The position numbers and the translations under genes were made by a program. A stretch of 38,761 bases of DNA from a virus, in the IMG/VR virus record IMGVR_UViG_3300005511_000897, positions 1-38,761 of that record; one strand, written 5' to 3'. Below the pieces are notes generated by a model. The model did no database searches, was not told the DNA's origin, and saw only the letters and a list, made by a program, of their open reading frames with translations. Positions within the stretch are counted from its first letter, which is position 1. Every line of letters starts with the position of its first letter. Below, piece by piece: positions 23,805-30,317 of this stretch.

Positions 23805-24422
23805 TCAAATTGGCGTAGGGACAATTCCAACCATGCCCGCAGTGGTCAGGACGTTCTCCGTAGCGGCCATCGCCATTTGCTCGACTCCGATTCGCGCAGG
23901 CTGGCCCTTTCGACCTTTCGACTCGCCGCGAAGCCAAAGCCGAAGCCTGGACAGATGGTTGGTGGCGGTATTGTGAGAAACGCCAGCCTTGTCCGCCGCA
24001 TCACCAATAGCGATATCCTTTCCGAAAAGACGCGCGAGGAGGTCAAGGGTCAAGCCCCGATGCACGGAGCAACCCGAAAGCGCATCCCGCTCCGCATGAT
24101 CGGCCACCATTCGAACAGCGGCTTGCCATTCGAAGTTCGGCATCTTCCCTGTGCAGCAAGGCGCGCCACACGCGCATGGCAACAACGCGGGCGCGCAGCG
24201 CGACACGAGGACAGCTTGATGCAACACAGGAAGCGTCGAAAGCCTCTCGCGGACCATGCCAGCCTGCCCTGCTCCATCCATGCCGGACAGGCCCTTGCCT
24301 TCGCCGCCAGCGATTCGACCGGCTGCCAGCTTGTTCATCAAAGGCCGATCATATTGCTGCATAGTGAAATTGAGAGCGAACGTCACCGCGGCGTGCGCGG
24401 AGGTAAAGATCGGCTCAGACAT
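23805..24422 (-). CDS. Cys-rich, HTH-containing protein; candidate late gene regulator
   Basis: 205-aa protein. A Cys cluster (CAPALLPCACGAPCCTGK, about residues 76-93) looks metal-binding, and a helix-turn-helix-like segment lies near 139-162 (GDAADKAGVSHNTATNHL) followed by a basic RLRLWLRGESKGRKG. It is the last gene of the early leftward operon, directly before a terminator and upstream of the late genes, the position of lambda Q. Q itself is also a zinc-binding DNA-binding protein, but I see no sequence match that proves it. The start at 24422 overlaps the upstream gene by eight bases. Confidence 0.5.
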   Translation of the reverse strand: MSEPIFTSAHAAVTFALNFTMQQYDRPLMNKLAAGRIAGGEGKGLSGMDGAGQAGMVRERLSTLPVLHQAVLVSRCAPALLPCACGAPCCTGKMPNFEWQAAVRMVADHAERDALSGCSVHRGLTLDLLARLFGKDIAIGDAADKAGVSHNTATNHLSRLRLWLRGESKGRKGQPARIGVEQMAMAATENVLTTAGMVGIVPTPI

Positions 24423-24900
24423 TAAACTTCGCTCCTGTATTTCGATTTACTCCGGCGAGGCTTGCCATCCTCGGCTGGGCTTCCATTGCCCGGGCTGCAT
24501 TGATTTGCATCGTTGCCGACATGGTTAGCGGGCGCATCCGAGCGCTACGGCCGATTGTGAGCGGCGCAACGGTCGCGGCAGGTAGCGGCACCGGGTCGGG
24601 TATCTTCTGGGGCGCGCGCGTGACACGACGAAGGAAGGCACTAAGCAACTCCACCCACGCCGCATAGGCGGACGCCGGGGTATCGCCCATGCTTTCAGCG
24701 TCTTGAGAGATGCAAGCCCATAGACCGCCAGAGAAAACCTTGATCCTCGGCTTCGCAGGGAGGTCCCCGAAGCTGCGATTCAGCTCATAGATGCGCGTGA
24801 CGTTGAGCCGGAAGACTGCCGCCAGCAGTTGCGCTTTTTCGCCCTCCCGGTAACGCCTCACGATTGCCATGTCCCGGGCAAGATTCAATGACTTCGTCAT
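24415..24900 (-). CDS. Hypothetical early protein with N-terminal HTH-like segment
   Basis: 161-aa protein. Residues about 8-42 (DMAIVRRYREGEKAQLLAAV followed by RLNVTRIYELNRSFG) could form a helix-turn-helix resembling small phage regulators; the middle has a WACISQDAESMGDTPASAYAAW block; the C-terminal third is Pro/Ala/Arg-rich and probably disordered. It lies in the early leftward operon with ATGA overlap with the upstream small gene. I cannot assign a function; a DNA-binding accessory role is plausible from the HTH-like segment only. Confidence 0.55.
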   Translation of the reverse strand: MTKSLNLARDMAIVRRYREGEKAQLLAAVFRLNVTRIYELNRSFGDLPAKPRIKVFSGGLWACISQDAESMGDTPASAYAAWVELLSAFLRRVTRAPQKIPDPVPLPAATVAPLTIGRSARMRPLTMSATMQINAARAMEAQPRMASLAGVNRNTGAKFNV

Positions 24901-25055
24901 TGGTTGCTCCCGTGCGCAAGCCAGCCTGGAAGACCACGACTAGACGCCCAATCGGCGTATGCCTCCCCAAAGGACGCGCCCTCGCCTTTCACCAGGTCGC
25001 AGCTGCAAACCCATTTTTTCCCATGTTGCCGAATACGCGGCTTTACCCAAACCAT
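24897..25055 (-). CDS. Hypothetical 52-aa early protein
   Basis: Small soluble protein beginning MVWVKPRIRQHGKKWVCSCD and ending WLAHGSNQ. I choose the ATG at 25055 because a AGGAG ribosome site is seven bases upstream; a longer frame exists but starts without a ribosome site. It resembles the short 'R-W-x-C' proteins common in phage early operons, but no function is known to me. Its stop overlaps the next gene by four bases, supporting translation. Confidence 0.6.
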   Translation of the reverse strand: MVWVKPRIRQHGKKWVCSCDLVKGEGASFGEAYADWASSRGLPGWLAHGSNQ

Positions 25056-25113
25056 TCCTTTACTCCTGTCTGTATCGTCCATACCGGCCGGCGCCATCAA
25101 GACACCGCCAGCC

Positions 25114-25455
25114 CTAGAATTCTTCGACCGCCCAACCCCCGCCGTCCTTCTTCGCCCTAGACTTCACCGCGATGAATTTGAAGGGGTACATGTCCGCAGC
25201 GATCTTGATCTTTGCTCGTGCGTCGTCCTGCCAATACCCCTTTACTTCGTGGATTTCGATTTGGCCATCGGGCTTCATCAGAGCGAAATCCGGCGTGTAG
25301 AACGTGTTGTCCGCCAGCCGGAACTTCAGCCCCTCAAACTTGAACCACTGGATTCCGCCAACCGCCAGCAACTGCTGGAGATAGATGGCGTATGCCTGTT
25401 CGGTTTTGTTCATCTGCCCGGCTTTAAGCCGGCCCAGTGCAAACGATCTGTTCAA
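25114..25455 (-). CDS. DUF1064-like phage nuclease
   Basis: 113-aa protein with the restriction-endonuclease-fold pattern of the DUF1064 family: early helix MNKTEQAYAIYLQQLLAVGG with Glu19, then TFYTPDFAL with Asp56, and EIHEVKGYW with Glu70-x-Lys72, a (P)D-(D/E)xK-type active site, followed by RAKIKIAADMYPFKFIAV. It probably acts as a structure-specific or Holliday-junction nuclease in replication or recombination. The start may be the second Met (MNKTEQ, residue 15). It lies 13 bases downstream of dnaB. Confidence 0.82.
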   Translation of the reverse strand: MNRSFALGRLKAGQMNKTEQAYAIYLQQLLAVGGIQWFKFEGLKFRLADNTFYTPDFALMKPDGQIEIHEVKGYWQDDARAKIKIAADMYPFKFIAVKSRAKKDGGGWAVEEF

Positions 25456-25468
25456 CGCTTCGCTCCCT

Positions 25469-26863
25469 TCAATCTCTCAATCCCCCATAAGTGCCCTTAG
25501 TCTTCGTCGGCGCCACATTCCTTGCCTCGGCCACTTGCTGCGCTTCCGCAGGCAGAAATCGCGAGTACTGCCCCTGGAAGACCATGAACACCTCACCCAA
25601 CGGCCCCATGCGTTGCTTCCGAATCAAAATCTCCGCCAGCCCCTTGAATGAGCTGTCCGGCTTGTAGTACTCGTCCCGGTAGGCCATCAGCACAACGTCT
25701 GCGTCCTGCTCGATGGCGCCGGATTCCCGCAGGTCACTCAGGATGGGACGCTTGTCCATCCGCTTCTCCACCTCACGGGACAGCTGCGATAGCAAGATCA
25801 CCGGACAGTCCAGTTCACGCGCCAGCATCTTCAGCGCGCGCGTGATCCCGCCTAGTTCCTCGTTTCGGCTGTTTCCCTCGCCCTGCATCAACTGGAGGTA
25901 GTCGATCACGAGCAGATTCAGCTTTCCGTGCTTCTGTTTGACCTTCCGGGCCGCCAGACGTATACGCGAGACCTTCGCGAGGCCAGGGTCGTCAGCGATG
26001 ATCAGGCGGCGATCCTGGAGCTGTGTCATTGCGTGCGTCAGCCGCGCCCAGTCGTCCTGGGTCAGCTTGCCGTTGCGGAGCCGCTGGGTATCGATGCCGC
26101 CAGTACGTGAAACGCTCCGCTCGGTCAGCTGGTCTGCCGACATCTCCAAGGACACGACCATGGCCACGCCGTCATCAGCACAGACGTTCTCCCCGATGTT
26201 CAAAGCCAACGTGGTCTTGCCCATCGACGGACGGCCGGCGATGATGATCAGGTCTCCGCCTTGGAGGCCGCTGGTCTTCTCGTCCAGGTCGGGAAAGCCG
26301 GTGGATAGGCCGGAAATGCCGCCGCCACGGTGGAAGCGCTCATCCAACGCCTCTACGAAATCATGAAGCAGATCGCCGATTGCCACCGCCTCACGGCCCG
26401 CTGCGCGGTCATCGGCAAGACTCATCACCATGCCCGTCGCACGCTCGACCAGCGTGTCTGCTTCAGATACGTCGTCAGAAGCGATCGCGGCGATCTCATT
26501 GCCTACCGCCAGCACATCACGCCGCACCTTGTGCGCACGGACAATCTCCGCGTACCGGCGCACGTTCGCGCTGCTAGGCACGCTTTGCGTGACCGCGTGC
26601 AGGTACGGTAGCCCGCCAGCAGCCTCCGCATGCCCCTCCGTGCAAAGCCGGTCGTGCACAGTCAGCACATCGGCCGGCATGCAACGGTTCAACAGCGACG
26701 TGACGGCGCTGAAGATGAGGCGATGCTCGTGGCGATAGAAGTCGTCATCCGCCAGCAAGGCACCAAGCTTGTCCCATGCCTGGTTGTCGAGCAGCAGCGC
26801 CCCCAGGACGGACTGCTCCGCGTCGACCGAGTATGGCGGCACCTTCAGGTCGTCTGTCATCAC
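25469..26863 (-). CDS. dnaB: Replicative DNA helicase, DnaB family
   Basis: 464-aa helicase of the DnaB family. The N-terminal domain (about 1-110) starts PPYSVDAEQSVLGALLLD, followed by a linker helix and the RecA-like ATPase with Walker A AGRPSMGKTT (about 209-218), Walker B LLVIDYLQLM with Asp321, and later RESGAIEQDADVV with motif IV. Length is full. A GAAGGAGG ribosome site lies seven bases before the ATG, and the ATG overlaps the initiator stop codon. It unwinds phage DNA after being loaded by the initiator encoded upstream. Confidence 0.95.
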   Translation of the reverse strand: MMTDDLKVPPYSVDAEQSVLGALLLDNQAWDKLGALLADDDFYRHEHRLIFSAVTSLLNRCMPADVLTVHDRLCTEGHAEAAGGLPYLHAVTQSVPSSANVRRYAEIVRAHKVRRDVLAVGNEIAAIASDDVSEADTLVERATGMVMSLADDRAAGREAVAIGDLLHDFVEALDERFHRGGGISGLSTGFPDLDEKTSGLQGGDLIIIAGRPSMGKTTLALNIGENVCADDGVAMVVSLEMSADQLTERSVSRTGGIDTQRLRNGKLTQDDWARLTHAMTQLQDRRLIIADDPGLAKVSRIRLAARKVKQKHGKLNLLVIDYLQLMQGEGNSRNEELGGITRALKMLARELDCPVILLSQLSREVEKRMDKRPILSDLRESGAIEQDADVVLMAYRDEYYKPDSSFKGLAEILIRKQRMGPLGEVFMVFQGQYSRFLPAEAQQVAEARNVAPTKTKGTYGGLRD

Positions 26864-27741
26864 GCAGCCTCCTTCCGACGAGCCGCCACCATGGCCTGCG
26901 CTTGCAGCCCCTGGGTGGTCAGCTTGTACGCCACACCACCGTCTGGTCCAGGCTCACCATGCCACAGACGGAAATAGCCCTTTTTCACGTAGTTGAGGAA
27001 GTGCTTGCGCCAATCGGCTTGCTGGCGAGCCTCGTTCGTCCCGTCCGGCAAGAACTCCTGGCGGAACACGTCCCACGCCAGCTGCACGAACTCCATCGGA
27101 AGGCCGACATCCTCCACGTACTCCAGCAGCGCGCCGTACCCGCTTATCGGCTTCTCGCCGGCCTTCACGCAGTTTTCGATGAAGGTCTTCAGGGACGTGC
27201 GCGGTTTGCGTTCCCGCTTGGGTTTGTCAGGCGAAGCCGATGGCGACGCTTCACCCCCCTGCACAGGGGGGTTAGGGGGGTTCTTTTTATCTATATCTTT
27301 ATCTTTATCTTTATCTAGCGTGACTTCGCGTGACCCCGCGTGACTCTGCTGTGACGCGGCTTGCGCCAAGGCTTCCCGCTCCCTCTCTCGCTGGTCGCGT
27401 TTCCTCTGAACGCTAGATTTGGCGCCGCTTTCCGGGCTGCCTTGATCCTCGCGCTTGGGCTGGCGTTTATTCCATCCGGACAGTGCATCGCCTTCCATCA
27501 CACGGCCTTGCATAGCCGCGTGAATCGCCTCGATTGCCTCGTTTGTCACGTCAAGTGCGCTTGCGACATCCTCATGCGTGACATTGACGTGACCGCGCGT
27601 GACACTGCGTGACGCATCAGTCATGTAATGGAGCGCCACAGACAGCACGACGGATATCGGCTGCCCAGAAACTCGGGCGATGGTCTTCCATTTGGGATCG
27701 TTGACCATGTCATGCCACAGGCGAAACCATTCATTCGCCAT
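26860..27741 (-). CDS. Phage replication initiator (lambda O / DnaT-like role)
   Basis: 293-aa protein directly upstream of dnaB. The N-terminal domain (about 1-100, ANEWFRLWHDMVNDPKWKTI at the start) is winged-helix-like and typical of phage replication proteins. A charged linker (QRKRDQREREREALAQ, then DKDKDKDID, then PPNPPVQGG) is followed by a C-terminal domain with WRKHFLNYVKKGYFRLW, similar to DnaT/primosome segments that load helicase. Start at 27741, since the upstream extension overlaps the Cro-like gene. The gene contains AT-rich hexamer repeats and iterons that look like the origin it would bind. Confidence 0.82.
   Translation of the reverse strand: MANEWFRLWHDMVNDPKWKTIARVSGQPISVVLSVALHYMTDASRSVTRGHVNVTHEDVASALDVTNEAIEAIHAAMQGRVMEGDALSGWNKRQPKREDQGSPESGAKSSVQRKRDQREREREALAQAASQQSHAGSREVTLDKDKDKDIDKKNPPNPPVQGGEASPSASPDKPKRERKPRTSLKTFIENCVKAGEKPISGYGALLEYVEDVGLPMEFVQLAWDVFRQEFLPDGTNEARQQADWRKHFLNYVKKGYFRLWHGEPGPDGGVAYKLTTQGLQAQAMVAARRKEAA
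27281..27355. other. Candidate replication origin: AT-rich tract plus phased iterons
   Basis: Inside the initiator gene, bases 27281-27317 are a 37-base AT-rich tract of repeated ATCTTT-type hexamers. Adjacent to it GCGTGAC occurs at 27318, 27328 and 27338 (10-base period) and a variant GCTGTGAC at 27348. An AT-rich unwinding element next to helically phased initiator sites is the design of lambda ori, which is also inside the O gene. In the protein this region is only the low-complexity linker, so it is free to serve as DNA signal. Confidence 0.65.
27545..27613. repeat. Second iteron cluster in the initiator gene
   Basis: GCGTGAC or ACGTGAC occurs at 27576, 27587, 27597 and 27607, again about one DNA turn apart, with a copy in inverse orientation (GTCACGT) at 27545-27551. 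The cluster is about 220 bases from the first one and lies in the part coding for the VTRGHVNVTHED segment. Together the two clusters give eight or nine sites within 300 bases, which supports a binding array for the initiator. Confidence 0.6.
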
Positions 27742-27743
27742 GG

Positions 27744-28001
27744 TCAGACCGCCGCCCCTTTCGCGATTGGGTCGTGGCTGCCTTGGTCCGCCAGCGCACA
27801 ATCTTGATCAATCGGGTCAGCTGGACAAACGACTCGCTTATGCAACGCGAGCAACCGCTGCCCTTCGGACCAAGGGATGTCGCGGTATCGCTCCCGGACA
27901 ATGTCAGCTACCCACGATTGGGACCTGCCAAGTTCCTGGCCGATAGCGGCCTGAGTCCATTTGGCAGCGAGGAGGTCGGATATCAGGTTTTTCCAGTTCA
28001 T
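27744..28001 (-). CDS. Cro-like HTH protein
   Basis: 85-aa protein with a helix-turn-helix at about residues 14-37 (WTQAAIGQELGRSQSWVADI), the probable Cro counterpart. It is divergent from the repressor gene and starts the leftward early operon, its stop lying two bases before the initiator start. The C-terminal part (about 50-85) is acidic and not typical for Cro. It should bind the same operators (28012-28092) to shut off cI and later its own promoter. An AGGA ribosome site precedes ATG 28001. Confidence 0.8.
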   Translation of the reverse strand: MNWKNLISDLLAAKWTQAAIGQELGRSQSWVADIVRERYRDIPWSEGQRLLALHKRVVCPADPIDQDCALADQGSHDPIAKGAAV

Positions 28002-28011
28002 CCGAGCATCC

Positions 28012-28092
28012 TAAACGCGGTTGCGTTTATAGCAAACCGCAATTGCGGTCAGTTAGTTGCTATGCTGGGGGAAATCCATCACAATTGCGATC
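28012..28092. promoter_or_regulatory. Repressor operators and divergent early promoters
   Basis: Three operator-like sites: TAAACGC GGTT GCGTTTA (28012-28029, perfect arms), ACCGCAATTGCGGT (28036-28049, perfect palindrome) and a weaker CACAATTGCGATC copy (28080-28092) ending at the cI ATG. The leftward promoter has -10 TATAAA at 28026-28031 (minus) in the first site, with a -35-like CTGACC beyond the second. The cI promoter probably uses -10 TATGCT at 28061-28066 with a weak -35 in the second site. Repressor here would block cro and tune its own gene. Confidence 0.75.
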
Positions 28093-28863
28093 ATGGACAC
28101 CATAGCGAAACGGCTCAAAGCCGCACGAGCACTCCGAGGCGTTTCTCAAGCGCAGCTCGCCCAACTGGCGGGCTGCGGGCAGTCGTCGATTGGCAGCATC
28201 GAGAGCGGGCGGAATCACAACTCGGCGCTGCTAATACCCCTTGCCGAGGCACTCCGGATCAACCCGATTTGGTTGGCTGAAGGCAGAGGTCATATGCAGG
28301 GCGCCGTCGTGATTGGCGAAAAGGGGGCAACTGCGCGAGCGGAAGCGGATCAGCCTGACAGCCCTACGCCGAATGACGAAGGCCGGGGAGCCATGATCCA
28401 GGTTTGGGATAGCCCAGACGAGCTTGAACCCAGTGACGGCCGTGTTTGGGTGGACCAATGGGATTATCGAGTGAGCGCGGGAGACGGCGGCGTGCAGTGG
28501 GAAATAAGGCAGAAAAAGGCGCTTCCGTTTACTTCTGAGTTTTTCAAGGCCATCGGCACCAAGCCCGCAAACTGTCGACTACTAATCGTCCGCGGCGACA
28601 GCATGGAGCCGTTTCTCTACAACCGCGATATGGTGATGGTTGACATTACCAAAACCACCGTGCGCGACGGAGGTGTTTACGCCGTCGCTTTCGAGCATGA
28701 AGGCCTTGTAAAACAGATCTTTAAACAGCCAGGCGGTGCTTTGACACTTCATTCGTTCAACAGTCGCTATCCAGATCGCTCTGTCAGCCCGCAGGACTTG
28801 GACAACTTCGTCATCATAGGCGAGGTCAAATACAGATCCGGAAGCGGATTCGCCAGCAACTGA
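28093..28863 (+). CDS. cI: Phage repressor, XRE HTH plus S24 peptidase (CI/LexA-like)
   Basis: 256-aa lysogeny repressor. The N-terminal XRE helix-turn-helix is at about 17-40 (VSQAQLAQLAGCGQSSIGSI). The C-terminal S24 domain has the cleavage Ala129-Gly130 in YRVSAGDGGV, the nucleophile Ser170 in VRGDSMEP and the general-base Lys207 in GLVKQIF. RecA filaments on damaged DNA would trigger self-cleavage and induction. I start it at ATG 28093; an open frame upstream runs through the operators. It lies on the plus strand and ends at a strong terminator, then a second operator set. Confidence 0.94.
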   Translation: MDTIAKRLKAARALRGVSQAQLAQLAGCGQSSIGSIESGRNHNSALLIPLAEALRINPIWLAEGRGHMQGAVVIGEKGATARAEADQPDSPTPNDEGRGAMIQVWDSPDELEPSDGRVWVDQWDYRVSAGDGGVQWEIRQKKALPFTSEFFKAIGTKPANCRLLIVRGDSMEPFLYNRDMVMVDITKTTVRDGGVYAVAFEHEGLVKQIFKQPGGALTLHSFNSRYPDRSVSPQDLDNFVIIGEVKYRSGSGFASN

Positions 28864-28868
28864 TAAAC

Positions 28869-28887
28869 GGCCCTTCGGGGCCTTTTT
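28869..28887 (+). terminator. Intrinsic terminator of the repressor gene
   Basis: Stem GGCCC / GGGCC with a short TTCG loop (28869-28882), followed by five T (28883-28887), seven bases after the cI stop. It separates the repressor transcript from the rightward operon, which has its own operator-controlled promoter. Confidence 0.85.
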
Positions 28888-28910
28888 ACTGTCTTGAATT
28901 GTCCCTACAT

Positions 28911-28953
28911 AAACGCGATTGCGCTTGACATGACTAAACGCAACTGCGACCAT
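28911..28953 (+). promoter_or_regulatory. Rightward early promoter with two operators
   Basis: A consensus -35 TTGACA is at 28925-28930, with a weak -10 GACCAT at 28948-28953 after 17 bases. Two operator copies flank it: AAACGCGATTGCGCTT (28911-28926) and AAACGCAACTGCGACC (28936-28951). Both share the AAACGC/TTGCG core of the operators on the other side of cI. Repressor would cover both promoter elements, so the whole rightward operon including int should be repressed in lysogens, unless int has an internal promoter. Confidence 0.7.
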
Positions 28954-28983
28954 GAGCACTCATTGGCTTAGACCAAAAAGACT

Positions 28984-29051
28984 ACGGCCCCGACAGGTGC
29001 GAACTGTTCGGGGCCGTTAAGACCGCCAGCGGGTGCGAACCGCTTCGGCGG
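28984..29051 (+). promoter_or_regulatory. Tandem leader hairpins with identical heptaloop GTGCGAA
   Basis: Hairpin 1 (28984-29017) pairs ACGGCCCCGA with the matching downstream arm TTCGGGGCCGT and an inner CAG/CTG; its loop is GTGCGAA (28997-29003). Hairpin 2 (29023-29051) pairs CCGCC with GGCGG and GCGG with CCGC; its loop is also GTGCGAA (29033-29039). They lie between the rightward promoter and the first gene, which starts 26 bases further on behind a TGGAG ribosome site. Neither has a T-run, so they are not simple terminators. Likely a structured RNA leader with a protein or antitermination role. Confidence 0.6.
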
Positions 29052-29076
29052 ATTTCCAAGGCAACTGGAGCGAACC

Positions 29077-29610
29077 ATGCCTCAGATGAGTACCCCGGGA
29101 TACCCGGGGGGCCTCTGCACGTCCATGCGACGAGGCCCCACGAAAGTAACAACTTTCAGAATCAGTGTCAATAGGCTGATCCAACAGGGGGCGGCGCCGT
29201 CACCCCGCAGCCCATCCAGCGATATCGGCAACCCCGATTCGACTTTCTTTGCTGGATTCCACAAGGTCACAGAGTGGCCTTTCGATCTGGTCATCAACCT
29301 GTATCCAGACGGTTTGTCCGTGAGCGATTTCGCCCGCTACGCAGCAGGGCTTTTGAGCCAAACGCAGACCCATCTTTCCGACCAACTTCGCAAAATCGAG
29401 GACCTCCGTGCAGGCCACGTGGACCCGGGCGCCCCGGTTCGTCATCGGACGGCAATGGCTATCGGCTTCTCCCTAGGCGAGGCATCGACTGCTCTGGACC
29501 TACGCATTGACCCCTACGCTGTAAACGTCGCCTATCTTCGCCAGCATTGGCCCATCGCAATCCGGTCACTTTCCACGCTGCTAGCTCAAATCCGCGAGGC
29601 ACGCATATGA
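29077..29610 (+). CDS. Hypothetical first protein of the rightward operon
   Basis: 177-aa soluble protein with no recognised domain. It contains TKVTTFRISVNRLIQQG near residue 21, a WPFDLVINLYPDGLSV block near 66, and a helical C-terminal half. The ATG at 29077 has a TGGAG ribosome site six bases upstream, but the first about 20 codons also form strong hairpins (29093-29109 and 29108-29139) and read as an unusual Pro/Gly-rich N-terminus; an ATG at 29125 inside the second hairpin is an alternative start. It is translationally coupled to the next gene by an ATGA overlap. Confidence 0.65.
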   Translation: MPQMSTPGYPGGLCTSMRRGPTKVTTFRISVNRLIQQGAAPSPRSPSSDIGNPDSTFFAGFHKVTEWPFDLVINLYPDGLSVSDFARYAAGLLSQTQTHLSDQLRKIEDLRAGHVDPGAPVRHRTAMAIGFSLGEASTALDLRIDPYAVNVAYLRQHWPIAIRSLSTLLAQIREARI

Positions 29611-30011
29611 GCAAGATTCGGAAAATCCTGGACCGATTAGCGGAGAGCAACTCACCGTGCACTGTGGAGGCGCTTGTCCTCAACGACCCAACGCAACGCC
29701 GTGCGGTATCCCGAGAGCTGAGTCGCCTTCACAAGGAAAACCGCGTTTCAAAGTTGCGCGTCGACGGAAGAACCGCCGCTTACTTTCTTACATCCGACCA
29801 GAAAGCACAAGTTTCGATGTCGCCGGCGGAGCGTCGGAAGCGATATCCGGCTGATGGGTTGTCCCCTGCTCAAATCTCTGAGCGTCTCCGCTTCCTGAGT
29901 GATCTGAGCGGCCGCCCGGCATTCCTCGGTCACGCCGTACTCGAAGAGATTAAGGGCGACTATCGCCGCGCCCTTGAGCGGTCAGTTGAGACGGAGGACC
30001 AGGCGTCATGA
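29607..30011 (+). CDS. Putative winged-helix-like small protein
   Basis: 134-aa basic protein. The N-terminal half (SKIRKILDRLAESNSPCTVE, then RRAVSRELSRLHKENRVSKL and TAAYFL) has the spacing of a winged helix-turn-helix, suggesting DNA binding, for example as a regulator of this operon. The C-terminal half is helical and charged. Starts at ATG 29607 overlapping the previous stop, and its own stop overlaps the next ATG. No specific family is recognised. Confidence 0.65.
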   Translation: MSKIRKILDRLAESNSPCTVEALVLNDPTQRRAVSRELSRLHKENRVSKLRVDGRTAAYFLTSDQKAQVSMSPAERRKRYPADGLSPAQISERLRFLSDLSGRPAFLGHAVLEEIKGDYRRALERSVETEDQAS

Positions 30012-30124
30012 CTCCCTCCCAAATCATGGCCGTCGGCGACTGCCTCAGCACCGTCATCCTGTGCGCCCTGCTCGCCGTCCTGTTGTGGCCGCGCCGCCGC
30101 CACGTTGGAGGCAACGATGAGTGA
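30008..30124 (+). CDS. 38-aa single-span membrane protein
   Basis: Tiny gene linked by four-base stop/start overlaps to its upstream neighbour and by eight bases to its downstream neighbour. The product has one hydrophobic helix at about residues 12-27 (LSTVILCALLAVLLW) followed by PRRRH, so it should sit in the inner membrane with a basic cytoplasmic end. Very short membrane proteins of this kind are frequent in phage accessory operons; function is unknown. It is below the length usually reported automatically, but the overlaps make it credible. Confidence 0.6.
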   Translation: MTPSQIMAVGDCLSTVILCALLAVLLWPRRRHVGGNDE

Positions 30125-30317
30125 ATACGACCTCCACACTCAAGGCGCACCGCTGCCGGACGGGCTTCGACGCTGCGCAACCTGCGGTGCTCATTGCGAC
30201 CACAACGATGCCCGCCGGTGCGGCCTGAACGGTTCCCGCTGGAAGCCTGTCGCCGCGCTGCTCGTGCCTGCTAAAGCCAACGAACAAGGAAAAGATGATG
30301 GCAAAGAACAGCGTTGA
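30117..30317 (+). CDS. Small Cys-rich (zinc-ribbon-like) protein
   Basis: 66-aa protein with LRRCATCGAHCDHND and RRCGL in its centre, i.e. Cys-x2-Cys-x3-Cys-x-His and a further Cys, likely to bind one metal ion. It starts at ATG 30117 within the tail of the preceding gene and overlaps the ParB-like gene start by about 20 bases. Compact Cys-rich proteins next to ParB-like and methyltransferase genes are common in such operons, but I know no function. Confidence 0.6.
   Translation: MSEYDLHTQGAPLPDGLRRCATCGAHCDHNDARRCGLNGSRWKPVAALLVPAKANEQGKDDGKEQR

Noticed and set aside
27283-27317. ATCTTT hexamer tract as a slipped-strand phase-variation repeat
   Set aside because: The units are hexamers inside a coding frame, so copy-number changes would not shift the frame; the adjacent phased iterons make an origin role more likely.
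28930-28971. 13-codon mini-gene (MTKRNCDHEHSLA) across the right operator
   Set aside because: Its ATG overlaps the -35 element of the likely promoter, so it would not be on the transcript, and no ribosome site precedes it.
28984-29051. Tandem hairpins as a CRISPR array or transcription terminator
   Set aside because: Only two units with different stem sequences and no spacer pattern, and no T-run follows either hairpin.
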